Of a stretch of 37,036 nucleotides of DNA, positions 7,391-15,793 are shown in pieces (positions within the stretch are counted from its first letter, which is position 1; each line of letters begins with the position of its first letter). The notes beneath the pieces are model-generated. The model saw only the letters and a list, made by a program, of their open reading frames with translations, was not told the DNA's origin and ran no database searches. The DNA is from Clostridia bacterium. GTDB taxonomy: Bacteria > Bacillota > Clostridia > Christensenellales > Aristaeellaceae. A program made the translations under genes and the position numbers. The stretch spans positions 1 to 37,036 of the forward strand of contig JAFTWV010000114.1 of NCBI GenBank assembly GCA_017465155.1, written 5' to 3'.

Positions 7391-8401
7391 TTAAACACCC
7401 TCCTTCCTGCACTTGTGGCAGGCGACGCAGTGCTCTCCGCCAAGGCAGGTGAGCGCGGGATCGGCCTTGTCGCACACGCCTTCGATGCGGTCAAGGCAGC
7501 GGTCGTAGAAGCCGCAGCCCGGCCCAAGGTTCAGCGCCAGAGGCACCGTGCCTTCAATGGAGAAGAGACGGTCAGCCTTGAGGGTGCCGATCTTATGGAC
7601 GGAGCCCATCAGGCCCCGCGTATAGGGGTGCTGGGGGTTTTTGTAGATTTCGCGGGCCGTGCCGGTCTCCACAATCTTGCCAAGGTACATCACGGCCACC
7701 CGGTCGCACATCTTTGCCACGGTGCCAAGGTCATGGGTGATGAACAGGATCGCCATGCCCAGCTCCTTTTGCAGCTCCTTCATGAGCTCAAGGATCTGCG
7801 CCTGTATGGTCACGTCAAGGGCGGTGGTGGGCTCGTCGGCGATGAGCAGACGGGGCTTGCACACCAGTGCCATGGCGATCAGCGCGCGCTGCAGCATGCC
7901 GCCGGAGAACTCGTGCGGATACTGATCGTAGCGCTTTTCGGCGTTGGCAATGCCGACCTTCTTCATCATCTCGAGGGTGATGCGCTTGGATTCCTTCTTA
8001 TCCTTGGTGATGTGCAGGCGGGTGCACTCGTTGATCTGATTGCCGATGGTATACATGGGGCTGAAGGCGACCATGGGCTCCTGGAAGATCATGGAGATCT
8101 GCCTGCCGCGGATATCGCGAATTTGCTTTCCGCGGGGATCGAGGGTGAGAATATCGACGGTATCCTCCTTGTCGTCCCGGAACAGAATCTCGCCGGAGGA
8201 CACGCACTTTTTCTGGTTGATGGCAAGGATTGCCTTGCTGGTCAGGGACTTGCCGCAGCCGGATTCGCCGACCAGACCCAGCGTCTCGCCGGGACGGATC
8301 TCGAAGTCCACGCCCCGCACGGGGGTCAGCGTACCTTCGTCAGTCTTGATGTCAACGCACAGGTTCTTGACCTGAATGATGGGCTGGTTGTTCATTTCCA
8401 T
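7391..8401 (-). CDS. ABC importer ATPase, OppD/DppD type
   Basis: 336 residues. Walker [10 protein letters not shown] at 45-53, Q-loop Gln107, signature SGGML at 166-170, Walker B LLIADE at 185-190 and His223 are all intact. The C-terminal oligo_HPY tail carries several Cys (296, 302, 310, 319, 325, 328, 331). The signature GGML instead of GGQR is normal for OppD-type subunits. It is one of two non-identical ATPases of the importer. The start ATG is preceded by AAAGGGGG; a second ATG two codons later is possible. It begins 19 bp after the permease stop. Confidence 0.93.
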   Translation of the reverse strand: MEMNNQPIIQVKNLCVDIKTDEGTLTPVRGVDFEIRPGETLGLVGESGCGKSLTSKAILAINQKKCVSSGEILFRDDKEDTVDILTLDPRGKQIRDIRGRQISMIFQEPMVAFSPMYTIGNQINECTRLHITKDKKESKRITLEMMKKVGIANAEKRYDQYPHEFSGGMLQRALIAMALVCKPRLLIADEPTTALDVTIQAQILELMKELQKELGMAILFITHDLGTVAKMCDRVAVMYLGKIVETGTAREIYKNPQHPYTRGLMGSVHKIGTLKADRLFSIEGTVPLALNLGPGCGFYDRCLDRIEGVCDKADPALTCLGGEHCVACHKCRKEGV

Positions 8402-8420
8402 CTCACTGTACCCCCTTTCG

Positions 8421-9617
8421 TTATTTGTAGGGATCGGCTGCATCGCGCATGCCGTCGCCCAGGAAGTTGAAGGCCAGCACCGCGATGACCACGTAGATCA
8501 GCGGAATCAGGCACCAGGGGTTCTGGGCGATGTTGGTGACGGACTGGGCCTCCTTGAGCAGCACGCCCCAGCTGGTTGCGGGCGCCTGAATGCCGAGACC
8601 GAGGAAGGACATCGACGTTTCGCCGATGATCATACCGGGGATACCCATGGTCAGGCTGACAATCAGGTAGGACATGAAGCCGGGCACAAGGTGCTTGAGG
8701 ATGATCTTCATGTCGCTCACGCCGGCAAGGCGGGCTGCCACGACGAAGTCCTCATTCTTGAGCGACATGAACTTGCCGCGTACCACGCGTGCAAGGCCTG
8801 TCCAGCCGATCAGCGACAGGATAACGGTGATCATCAGGTACATCTGCACGGGCGGAATGTTGGGCGGAATGGCGGCGGACAGGGCCATCCACAGCGGCAG
8901 GGAGGGCAGCGAATTGAGCACCTCGATGACGCGCTGGATCACGTTGTCGATCTTGCCGCCGAAGTAGCCGGAAATGGAGCCCAGCAGGATGCCCAGCACG
9001 AAGCTGATGGCCGTGCCTGCAAAGGGGATGGTCAGCGATACCTGCGAGCCCAGCAGCAGACGGGAGAACAGGTCGCGGCCCATGGTGTCTGTGCCGTAGA
9101 GGTACACGCCTACGCCGCTTTCGGTGCCGAAAAGGTGGATGTTGCTCTCAATGAGACCGAGCCACTTGTAGGCGGGGCCTTCCACGAAAAGCCTGAGCTT
9201 ATGCGGGGTGGTTGTGTCGGTCACAATCTGTTTGGTGGAGAAAGGGATTCCCGCCTCCTGCGCGGCCTTCTTGGCTGCCTGCATTTCCTTGACGGACATC
9301 TTCTTGGTTTCCCATGCGGATTCATACACGAAGGGACCGATGAATTCGCCCTCGTGGAACAGGTGGATCTGCGTGGGCGGCAGGCTCTGGGCCTTGGAGT
9401 TGTAGGCTGTCAGGTTCGATGGGGCGATGAAGTCTGCAAACAGCGCCGACAGGTACAGGATGGCGAGGATGACCAGCGATACGCGGGCGAGATGATGCCT
9501 GCCCAGCTTGCGGGCCATAAGCGTCCACTGGGATGCGAGGTAATAGGATTCTTCCTTCTTGCGCTGTTTTTCAGCGCGCTGCTGCGCCCGGAGCGCCTTT
9601 TTTTCCTGCATGGTCAT
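8421..9617 (-). CDS. ABC importer permease, OppC/DppC type, with a large extracytoplasmic insertion
   Basis: 398 residues. A charged N-terminal cytoplasmic tail (1-45) is followed by membrane helix 1 (~46-64). An unusually long loop of about 125 residues follows (~65-190, including repeated Lys/Ala/Glu-rich stretches), then GTDTMGRDLFSRLL and five more helices. The cytoplasmic coupling loop AARLAGVSDMKIILKHLVPG (295-314) contacts the ATPases. Ordinary OppC proteins are about 300 residues, so the loop is the main addition and may help receive substrate from the binding protein. The start ATG lies one base after the OppB-type stop, with GGAAGGAG upstream. Confidence 0.92.
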   Translation of the reverse strand: MTMQEKKALRAQQRAEKQRKKEESYYLASQWTLMARKLGRHHLARVSLVILAILYLSALFADFIAPSNLTAYNSKAQSLPPTQIHLFHEGEFIGPFVYESAWETKKMSVKEMQAAKKAAQEAGIPFSTKQIVTDTTTPHKLRLFVEGPAYKWLGLIESNIHLFGTESGVGVYLYGTDTMGRDLFSRLLLGSQVSLTIPFAGTAISFVLGILLGSISGYFGGKIDNVIQRVIEVLNSLPSLPLWMALSAAIPPNIPPVQMYLMITVILSLIGWTGLARVVRGKFMSLKNEDFVVAARLAGVSDMKIILKHLVPGFMSYLIVSLTMGIPGMIIGETSMSFLGLGIQAPATSWGVLLKEAQSVTNIAQNPWCLIPLIYVVIAVLAFNFLGDGMRDAADPYK

Positions 9618-9618
9618 A

Positions 9619-10695
9619 TCAGTCAGCGCTCCTTCCTTCAAAGCGGATGCGGGGATCAAGCCATGCCAGCACGATATCGGACAGCAGCGTGCCCAGCACG
9701 ATCAGGAAGCCCATCACCAGCAGAATGGTACCGGCGAGGTACATATCCTGCGCCTTCAGGGCGTCATAGAGGCGAGGCCCCATGATCTGCAGGTTCAGGA
9801 CGATGGCGGAAATGGTGGAGCCGTTGAAAATCTTGGACAGCATGCCGGACAGGCCGGAGACGGTCGGGTTCAGGGCGGCGCGCAGGCAGTACTTGTAAAT
9901 GATGCGCGCTTCGCTCACGCCTTTGGCGCGGGCGGCCAGCACGTACTGACAGCCCAGCTCGTCCAGCATCTGCGCGCGCATGGAGCGCAGCGTGCCGCAC
10001 AGGCCGTCCGTACCCATGACGAGGATCGGGATGGTCATGCGCGCCCAGAAATCCGGGTGCACCAGCACGTGATACCACTGCATGGCGCCGCTGTTGACTG
10101 CCAGCAGGATCTCCTCGGTATACAGGCCGATAAAGGCGGTGCCTGTCCAGATATAGGTGCCGTACATCAGCAGTATGGCAAAGAGGAAGTTTGGCATGGC
10201 CATGCCCAGAAAGCCGATGAATGTCAGCACGTAGTCGCCCAGGGAATACTGCCGGACGGCGCTGTAAATGCCCAGCGGAATGCCGACCAGATATCCAAAG
10301 AGCATCGTGATCAGCGATACGGCGATGGTCATCGGCAGCACCTCAGCAATGACGGGCCACACGGGACGGCCGAAGTCAAACGAATAGCCGAAGTTGAAGT
10401 CGGTGATGATGTTCCAGATCCATTTGAAATACTGGACGTACCAGGGCTGATCAAGGCCGAACTGCTCCTTGAGCATGGCGATCTCGGCTTCCTCGACGAC
10501 CTGACCCTCGGCCTTGAGGCCGGCAATGTAGGTGGTGAGGTAATCGCCCGGGGGCAGCTGGATGATGATGAAGATCAGCAGGGACATGATCAGCATGATG
10601 GGGATAAACGTCAGCACGCGCTTGTAGATGAAGCGCGCCATGGGCGAGGAAAAGGGATTGCGGCGCGGTTCAGCCTTGGTCGCAGATGCCTCCAT
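9619..10695 (-). CDS. ABC importer permease, OppB/DppB type
   Basis: 358 residues with six membrane helices in the BPD_transp_1 layout. Helix 1 (~27-47) is followed by PGDYLTTYIAGL and the LKEQFGLDQPWYVQYFKWI motif typical of OppB/DppB permeases. A coupling-loop stretch VLAARAKGVSEARIIYKYCL lies in the C-terminal half. It forms the membrane channel with the OppC-type partner. The start ATG has AAAGGAGG nine bases upstream; an in-frame upstream extension would run into the hairpin between this gene and the binding-protein gene. Confidence 0.93.
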   Translation of the reverse strand: MEASATKAEPRRNPFSSPMARFIYKRVLTFIPIMLIMSLLIFIIIQLPPGDYLTTYIAGLKAEGQVVEEAEIAMLKEQFGLDQPWYVQYFKWIWNIITDFNFGYSFDFGRPVWPVIAEVLPMTIAVSLITMLFGYLVGIPLGIYSAVRQYSLGDYVLTFIGFLGMAMPNFLFAILLMYGTYIWTGTAFIGLYTEEILLAVNSGAMQWYHVLVHPDFWARMTIPILVMGTDGLCGTLRSMRAQMLDELGCQYVLAARAKGVSEARIIYKYCLRAALNPTVSGLSGMLSKIFNGSTISAIVLNLQIMGPRLYDALKAQDMYLAGTILLVMGFLIVLGTLLSDIVLAWLDPRIRFEGRSAD

Positions 10696-10759
10696 GCGCT
10701 CATCCTCCTTTGAAAGGTGTGATGGAACAGATACCAGGGAACAGCGTAGGAACGAAAGC

Positions 10760-10793
10760 GGCGGGAAGGCGCGGATCGTCACGCCTTCCCGCC
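10760..10793 (-). promoter_or_regulatory. Strong stem-loop between binding-protein and permease genes
   Basis: A perfect 12-bp GC-rich stem (10760-10771 with 10782-10793, 10-nt loop) lies in the 136-bp gap. On the minus strand it is followed by GCTTTCGTTCC, not a T run. It probably protects the upstream mRNA or partly terminates, giving more binding protein than permease, as is common in ABC importer operons. Confidence 0.65.
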
Positions 10794-10831
10794 TGATGGT
10801 TTACTTAGGTCGGATGCTTGTGCTGCAGTGT

Positions 10832-12718
10832 TTACTCAGCGGCCAGCCACAGCTGCGCGAAGTTGGCGATGCCCAGGTTGCGGAACTCGTCGCAATCGAC
10901 GGCAACATCGGGGAAGTTGCGCAGGTTGGCGTCGATTGCGTACACGGCGGGCAGAGCAGAGGAGAAGCCGATCTCATACAGGCCGTCCTTGAACATGGCC
11001 AGCAGCTCGCCTGCGATTTCGTCGCGCTTTTCGACGGTGGTGGCAGCCATCATCTTGTCGTAGGTTTCCAGCATGGCCTTCACGTCTGCCGGAGGCTCAA
11101 CAGCGGCCTCGTTGGCGGGGTTCTTGTACCACAGACCGAAGGCAGTGCCCCAGATGCAGTAGTCACGGAAGGGCACGAAATAGTCAGGACGCAGGGACAG
11201 GGACACGGTGGAGAAGGACTCGTAGTTGATGACGACCTCATGGTTATTGGCAGAGCGCATCTCTTCCATGATGGAGCGGTCATACATACGGGTGGTGGTT
11301 TCCAGGCCCAGGATGGTGAAGTCGTTCTTCAGCAGCTCGGCCAGGGAAGCATGAGTCTCGTCCTGATACTGCAGGTTCAGAACGACCTTCTTGCCATTGG
11401 CGAAATAGTAGAAGCCGTCATCGCCCTTGACCAGACCGCATTCCTCAAGCAGAGCCTGAGCGGCAGCCACGTCATACTGGGTATAGGCCTTGGTCCACTC
11501 CTCGGAGTAGCCCTGAGCGCCGGCGGCGGGGGCAGACTGGGCAGCCTCGGTGTAGCCGTTGTCGACCAGCTCAACGATCTGCTCACGGTTGACAGCGATG
11601 GACAGAGCCTGACGGAACTTCACGTTCTGGAACAGCGCGCGCAGGTCCTCGTCCTTGATGGCCTGATTCAGCTGGATGGAGTTGGAGGCCCAGTCCACAG
11701 AGGACCATTCGATCAGCTCGACAGCGGCAGTTGCGTCGTTCAGGATGGTTTCGACGTCAGCCAGCGCAACGCTGCTGATGTCAGCGGTGCCGTCCAGGGT
11801 CCACAGCAGGGCCTGCTCGGCGTCGGAGTAGCGGCGGAAGTGGAGCTCATCAATGTAGGGAAGCTGCTTGCCTTCCGCATCGACCTTCCAGTAGTAGGGG
11901 TTGCGGACCCAGGTGCACAGCTCGGCCTCGAAGTCGCCCTGAATAGTCCAGGCGCGCAGGGTGGGACGGCCGGGCACGATCCAGTAGTAGTAGGTCAGAG
12001 AGTTACCCATGGACTTCACATCGGAGTAGCCCAGCTCAGCGGCCAGCTTGTCGGCTTCTTCCTGAGAGAGGTAGTTTTCGCCGGGGATCTTGTCCTGCAG
12101 CCAGTGCTTGGGCGCGAAGAACCACTTGCCGTTGATGGCCAGTTCCTTGAGGAAGTTGGGCTTGGGATACTTGAAGACGACCTTGAAGGTGTAGTCATCC
12201 ACGATTTCCAGCGTCGCCATGGTCTTGTCTTCGCCATTGGCGTCAGAGGAGTACATCGCTTCCCACACGCTCTTGGTGGTCACGCCGGGGATCAGCAGGT
12301 CTTCGTAGAAGAAGCGGCAGTCCTCGGAGGTGAAGGGCACGCCGTCAGACCACTTCATGCCTTCGCGCAGATAGATGGTATAGACGGTGGCGTCCTCGTT
12401 GACGTCGTAGCCCTTGGCGACATTGGGCTCGATGGTGCCGTCGGTGTTGAAGCGGAAGAGCGCTTCCTCAGTGGGCTTGCCGGGGCCCCACTTGGAGGAG
12501 CCGCCCTGCAGCAGGGTCAGCGCGCCGCCGTACTGGCCGATTTCCTTCATTTCTTCAACCATCACATCGGAGGCGATGGGGAGACGATCAGCCACGGCAG
12601 GCAGCTCCTTGCCGTCAAGGTAGGGGGACTGGGTATACGCCGCAGTCTCAGCGGAGGCCATGGGGATCATGCCGACGAGCATGAGCAGGGCCAGTGCCAG
12701 GGAAAGGATTCTCTTCAT
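10832..12718 (-). CDS. Extracellular solute-binding protein, family 5 (OppA/DppA type)
   Basis: 628 residues, longer than the usual ~540 of the family. Signal peptide 1-23 ends MASA before ETAAYTQ, a type I cleavage site with no lipobox Cys. The SBP_bac_5 body has the usual landmarks: EEALFRFNTDGTIEPNVAKG, VYTIYLREGMKWSDGVPFTS near 130-150 and FRQALSIAVNREQIVELV. It binds the transported substrate outside the membrane and delivers it to the permeases. Linkage to GH28 suggests an oligosaccharide; peptides remain possible. First gene of the operon, about 250-bp leader, AAGGAGG upstream of ATG. In a Gram-positive cell a non-lipidated binding protein would need another means of staying near the importer. 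Confidence 0.92.
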   Translation of the reverse strand: MKRILSLALALLMLVGMIPMASAETAAYTQSPYLDGKELPAVADRLPIASDVMVEEMKEIGQYGGALTLLQGGSSKWGPGKPTEEALFRFNTDGTIEPNVAKGYDVNEDATVYTIYLREGMKWSDGVPFTSEDCRFFYEDLLIPGVTTKSVWEAMYSSDANGEDKTMATLEIVDDYTFKVVFKYPKPNFLKELAINGKWFFAPKHWLQDKIPGENYLSQEEADKLAAELGYSDVKSMGNSLTYYYWIVPGRPTLRAWTIQGDFEAELCTWVRNPYYWKVDAEGKQLPYIDELHFRRYSDAEQALLWTLDGTADISSVALADVETILNDATAAVELIEWSSVDWASNSIQLNQAIKDEDLRALFQNVKFRQALSIAVNREQIVELVDNGYTEAAQSAPAAGAQGYSEEWTKAYTQYDVAAAQALLEECGLVKGDDGFYYFANGKKVVLNLQYQDETHASLAELLKNDFTILGLETTTRMYDRSIMEEMRSANNHEVVINYESFSTVSLSLRPDYFVPFRDYCIWGTAFGLWYKNPANEAAVEPPADVKAMLETYDKMMAATTVEKRDEIAGELLAMFKDGLYEIGFSSALPAVYAIDANLRNFPDVAVDCDEFRNLGIANFAQLWLAAE

Positions 12719-12895
12719 ACTTGGGTCCTCCTTGGATTTTTATCTCTTTCCGCAATTGCCTATGCGGAACAGATCCGATAAGGGGGCTGCGCCTGTCTGC
12801 GGCGGTCCGTCAAATGGAACCCGCGCCGGATATGGATGGGAGACATGGCGTACAGCATGAGTATTTTTTGGTTAATCGGTTATATCTTTGGTTGT

Positions 12896-12924
12896 ATTAT
12901 ATCAAAGCCTGCCAGAAGACGCAA
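12896..12924 (-). promoter_or_regulatory. Possible second promoter for the ABC operon
   Basis: On the minus strand: TTGCGT (12919-12924), 17 bp, TATAAT (12896-12901). The -35 box is poor, so this is less certain than the promoter at 12974-13002. Confidence 0.5.
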
Positions 12925-12973
12925 GCAGAATTTCATCGGCATTGTGCCATGATACGCATTTCCTGTTGAATAA

Positions 12974-13002
12974 ATTATAGCAAATATCGTGGAATAAATC
13001 AA
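12974..13002 (-). promoter_or_regulatory. Sigma-A promoter of the ABC/GH28 operon
   Basis: On the minus strand: TTGATT (12997-13002), 17 bp, TATAAT (12974-12979). Transcription from here gives a leader of about 250 bases before the binding-protein gene. Confidence 0.75.
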
Positions 13003-13029
13003 CCAGCTGGAAAAGAATTTTGCTGTTTA

Positions 13030-13051
13030 CTCAAAATATGCTCAAAATGTG
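13030..13051 (+). promoter_or_regulatory. Tandem 11-bp repeat, candidate regulator operator
   Basis: Two adjacent 11-mers, CTCAAAATATG and CTCAAAATGTG, differ at one base and end two bases before the deoR -35 box. Tandem 11-mers in one helical phase are how B. subtilis IolR (a DeoR-family protein) sites are built; the sequence here resembles that consensus loosely. Confidence 0.5.
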
Positions 13052-13052
13052 C

Positions 13053-13080
13053 TTTACAAATGAGAAAATTGCGGTAAAAT
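13053..13080 (+). promoter_or_regulatory. Sigma-A promoter of the deoR-iol operon
   Basis: TTTACA (13053-13058), 16-bp spacer, TAAAAT (13075-13080), about 35 bases before the regulator's start codon. Confidence 0.7.
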
Positions 13081-13115
13081 AAAAGCATATGATATTATCC
13101 GGGAGGAAACTGCAT

Positions 13116-13874
13116 ATGAAAGCAGATCGCATGCTTGAAATGGAGCGATATGTCCTTGCACGTGGCGCTGCAACGATGGAGGAGCTGCGCGAGTATTTTG
13201 ACATTTCCATGAATACGGTCCGGCGTGATGTGGCGGAGCTGCTCAAGCGCGGCACGGTGGAAAAGGTATATGGCGGCGTATGCGCGCGGACGACCGAACA
13301 GGCGCTTACGCCCTATGAGGTGCGCCGCCGCGGCAGCGAAAGTGCCAAGGCCGCCATCGGCAAGTGCGCAGCGGAAATGGTGCATGACGGCGACATCATC
13401 TTTATCGACTCCGGCACCACCACGCTGCACATGATTGATTATCTGGCAGACAAGCGGGAGCTGACCATCATCACCAATAATCTGGAGGCCATCAACCGCG
13501 CGCTGCCCCATGAGAACATCACCATTATTGCGCTGCCCGGGCAGGTGCGCCGCAAGACGCACTCTCTCACCGGGGATGATGCGGTGCGCTACCTGAAGCG
13601 GTTCAACGTACGCACGGCATTCATGGCCTCCACGGGCCTGTCCAGCCATGGCGTGACCAATTCCAGCCCTCTTGAGTATGAAATCAAGAAATGCGCTGTG
13701 GAAAGTGCGGAGAAGGCTGTGCTGCTCATCGCAAAGGCGAAATTCGGCGTGACGGGCCTGATGACCTTTGCCCAGCTGGATGATTTTGATGCGCTGGTCA
13801 CCGATGAAATGCCCTCGCCGGAGGATCAGCAGCACGTCAGGGCCAGCGGCGCAGAGCTGATCGTCGCCGACTGA
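13116..13874 (+). CDS. DeoR-family transcriptional regulator, probable IolR
   Basis: 252 residues, the typical family length. The N-terminal winged helix-turn-helix (1-57) includes MEELREYFDISMNTVRRDVA. The C-terminal DeoRC sugar-phosphate sensor (~75-230) contains the phosphate-binding signatures IFIDSGTTTLHM and TNNLEAINRAL. Family repressors release DNA on binding a phosphorylated intermediate; IolR responds to 2-deoxy-5-keto-D-gluconate 6-phosphate, the IolC product. Being first in the iol operon makes IolR function likely, and its site may also govern the divergent ABC operon. The ATG has GGGAGG nine bases upstream; an upstream in-frame ATG lacks such a site. Forty bases separate it from iolJ. 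Confidence 0.88.
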   Translation: MKADRMLEMERYVLARGAATMEELREYFDISMNTVRRDVAELLKRGTVEKVYGGVCARTTEQALTPYEVRRRGSESAKAAIGKCAAEMVHDGDIIFIDSGTTTLHMIDYLADKRELTIITNNLEAINRALPHENITIIALPGQVRRKTHSLTGDDAVRYLKRFNVRTAFMASTGLSSHGVTNSSPLEYEIKKCAVESAEKAVLLIAKAKFGVTGLMTFAQLDDFDALVTDEMPSPEDQQHVRASGAELIVAD

Positions 13875-13914
13875 AAATGTAACTGAATTCCCCCGTGAAA
13901 AAGGAGGTTCACCT

Positions 13915-14745
13915 ATGCCTATTGCAAACATGAGAGACCTGCTCCGAGAAGCCCGTGCACAGAATCGTGCGGTGGGCGCCTTCAGCGTGTCGTCGATCGA
14001 TATGATCACCGGCGTTGTCCGGGCGGCTGAAGCGTTGAACACGCCTGTCATCCTGCAGGTGGCACAGGTGCGCCTGCCGGCGTCGCCCCTGCCGGTGATT
14101 GGCGCGGCGATGCGTGCCGCGGCCAGGGATGCATCGGTGCCCGTAGCTGTGCACCTTGATCACGGGATGACGGTGGACTGCATCCGTCAGGCGCTTGACG
14201 AGGGCTTTACGTCCGTGATGTTTGACGGCAGTCACCTGTCGATGGAGGAGAATATCGCTCAGACGAAGGCTGTTGTGGAAATGGCGAAGCCTTACGGCGC
14301 GGCGGTGGAGGCGGAGATTGGCCGGGTGGGCAAGACGGAGACCGGCGCGGCCCTGACTGCTGTCTGCGCGGATCCGGACGAGGGCGTGCGTTTTGCCCGG
14401 GAGACCGGTGTGGATGCCTTGGCCGTGGCCATCGGCAATGCGCACGGCGTGTATGAAGGCGCGCCTGTGCTTCGGTTTGATGTGCTGGAAAAGATGTACG
14501 CGGTCTGTGATACACCCCTTGTGCTTCACGGCGGTACGGGCATCAGCGACGAGGACTTTCGCCGGTGCATCAGCCTTGGTATGAACAAGATCAACATTGC
14601 CACTGCGTCCTTCATGGCGGTCAATCAGGCTGCACAGGGCGTGCCGGAGTATTTCGAAATGGTAAAGCGGATGTCCGCAGCAGCGGAGAATGTTGCACGG
14701 CATCATATCGGTGTGTTTGGCGTCAGGAAGGCAGAGGAGGCGTAA
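13915..14745 (+). CDS. iolJ: Class II aldolase, probable 6-phospho-5-dehydro-2-deoxy-D-gluconate aldolase
   Basis: 276 residues of the class II fructose-bisphosphate aldolase family. Catalytic Asp82 and zinc ligand His83 lie in HLDHG; Glu134, His177 (GNAHG) and His205 (LHGGTG) complete the metal site, and the NKINIAT stretch binds phosphate. In the iol pathway the enzyme splits 2-deoxy-5-keto-gluconate 6-phosphate into dihydroxyacetone phosphate and malonate semialdehyde. The family alone cannot separate IolJ from tagatose or fructose bisphosphate aldolases; the position before iolC decides. AAGGAGG precedes the ATG. Its codon choice resembles the flanking genome, unlike the next gene. Confidence 0.88.
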   Translation: MPIANMRDLLREARAQNRAVGAFSVSSIDMITGVVRAAEALNTPVILQVAQVRLPASPLPVIGAAMRAAARDASVPVAVHLDHGMTVDCIRQALDEGFTSVMFDGSHLSMEENIAQTKAVVEMAKPYGAAVEAEIGRVGKTETGAALTAVCADPDEGVRFARETGVDALAVAIGNAHGVYEGAPVLRFDVLEKMYAVCDTPLVLHGGTGISDEDFRRCISLGMNKINIATASFMAVNQAAQGVPEYFEMVKRMSAAAENVARHHIGVFGVRKAEEA

Positions 14746-14748
14746 GTG

Positions 14749-15765
14749 ATGAAGAAGCTGTTTCCCAATGAAGCGCGTCCGCTGGACGTAATCCCGGTAG
14801 GGCGAGTGGCGATCGACTTCAACCCGACGGATTATAACAGGCCGTTGTCGGAGAGCGAGCACTTCAACAAGTACCTTGGGGGATCGCCGGCGAACATCGC
14901 GGTGGGGCTGGCGCGTCTGGGGCGGAAGGTAGGATTTCTGGGGAAGGTGTCGGACGACCAGTTCGGGGACTACGTGACGAACTACTTCGTCAGGGAAGGG
15001 ATCGACGTGAGTCACATCACGCGATGCCGAAACGGAGAGAAGCTGGGTCTGACGTTCACGGAGATTCTTTCGCCGACGGAGAGCTCGATCCTGATGTACC
15101 GGGAGGGCGTGGCGGACCTGATGCTGCACCCGGATGATGTGGACCGGGAGTACATCGCGTCGGCGAAGGCGCTGCTGATCTCGGGAACTGCGCTGTGCAC
15201 GAGCCCGACGCGGGAGGCGAGCCTGAAGGCGCTGGCGTATGCGAAGCAGACGGGAACGACAGTGATATTCGATGCGGATTACCGAGCATATACGTGGAAG
15301 AACATGGACGAGATCGCGATATACACGTCGCTGGTGGCGGAGAAGAGCGATATGATCCTGGGGTCGCGCGAGGAGTTCGACCTGATGGAGCGTCTGCTGG
15401 GACTGGACGGAACGGACGAGACGTCCGCGGCGTACTGGCAGTCGAAGGGCGTGGAGGTGCAGGTGATCAAGCACGGGAAGGAAGGTTCGCGTGCGTACTC
15501 GGTGAAGGACGGGAACTGGCAGGTGAAGCCGTTCCCGGTGAAGGCGCTGAAGGGATTCGGCGGAGGAGACGGATACGCGAGCAGCTTCCTGCACGGTCTG
15601 CTGTCGGGGAAGGAGCTGAACGAGGCGCTGGAGATGGGAAGCGCGAGCGCGGCGATGCTGGTGGCAAGCCACGCATGCAGCAGGGACATGCCCGGCGAGG
15701 AAGCGCTGACGTCGTTCATCAGGGAGAAGAAGGCGTTCTGCGGGAGCGTCGTGACGGTGCTGTAA
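14749..15765 (+). CDS. iolC: 5-dehydro-2-deoxygluconokinase
   Basis: 338 residues, PfkB/ribokinase fold. The N-terminal substrate signature NKYLGGSPANIAVGLARLG (about 40-58) and the C-terminal motif FGGGDGYASSFLHGLLSG, with anion-hole glycines and catalytic Asp274, are both present. It phosphorylates 5-dehydro-2-deoxy-D-gluconate with ATP, making the IolJ substrate and the likely inducer. The start is set at the ATG eight bases after AGGAGG; the GTG just before it is an alternative. Only three bases separate it from the iolJ stop. From here the coding style shifts strongly to ACG, GCG and GGA codons. Confidence 0.93.
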   Translation: MKKLFPNEARPLDVIPVGRVAIDFNPTDYNRPLSESEHFNKYLGGSPANIAVGLARLGRKVGFLGKVSDDQFGDYVTNYFVREGIDVSHITRCRNGEKLGLTFTEILSPTESSILMYREGVADLMLHPDDVDREYIASAKALLISGTALCTSPTREASLKALAYAKQTGTTVIFDADYRAYTWKNMDEIAIYTSLVAEKSDMILGSREEFDLMERLLGLDGTDETSAAYWQSKGVEVQVIKHGKEGSRAYSVKDGNWQVKPFPVKALKGFGGGDGYASSFLHGLLSGKELNEALEMGSASAAMLVASHACSRDMPGEEALTSFIREKKAFCGSVVTVL

Positions 15766-15776
15766 GAAGTGAAGAG

Positions 15777-15793
15777 GGGGTATGAAACGGGAA
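15777..15793 (+). repeat. GGGGTA-type intergenic repeat, copy 1 (after iolC)
   Basis: GGGGTATGAAACGGGAA lies 11 bases after the iolC stop. Near-identical copies follow iolA (17384-17400) and precede iolG (17450-17466). No known regulatory site was recognised. Confidence 0.75.

Larger units (their letters stand above)
12719..13115. promoter_or_regulatory. Divergent control region between the ABC/GH28 and deoR-iol operons
   Basis: About 400 bp without a gene. It holds two candidate minus-strand promoters (12974-13002 and 12896-12924), one plus-strand promoter (13053-13080), a tandem 11-bp repeat (13030-13051), and a small hairpin near the binding-protein ribosome site (stem TTCCGC/GCGGAA on the minus strand, within about 12748-12769). 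No riboswitch class was recognised in the long minus-strand leader. Confidence 0.7.

Noticed and set aside
6407-8470. Very long plus-strand open frame opposite the two ATPase genes
   Set aside because: Typical GC-rich antisense shadow; the minus strand has intact Walker and signature motifs.
10628-12781. Plus-strand open frame of about 700 codons opposite the binding-protein gene
   Set aside because: No family resemblance and no ribosome site; the opposite strand encodes a full family 5 binding protein with signal peptide.
12719-12967. Riboswitch in the long leader of the ABC operon
   Set aside because: A small hairpin is present near the ribosome site but no known aptamer core or terminator/antiterminator pair could be recognised.
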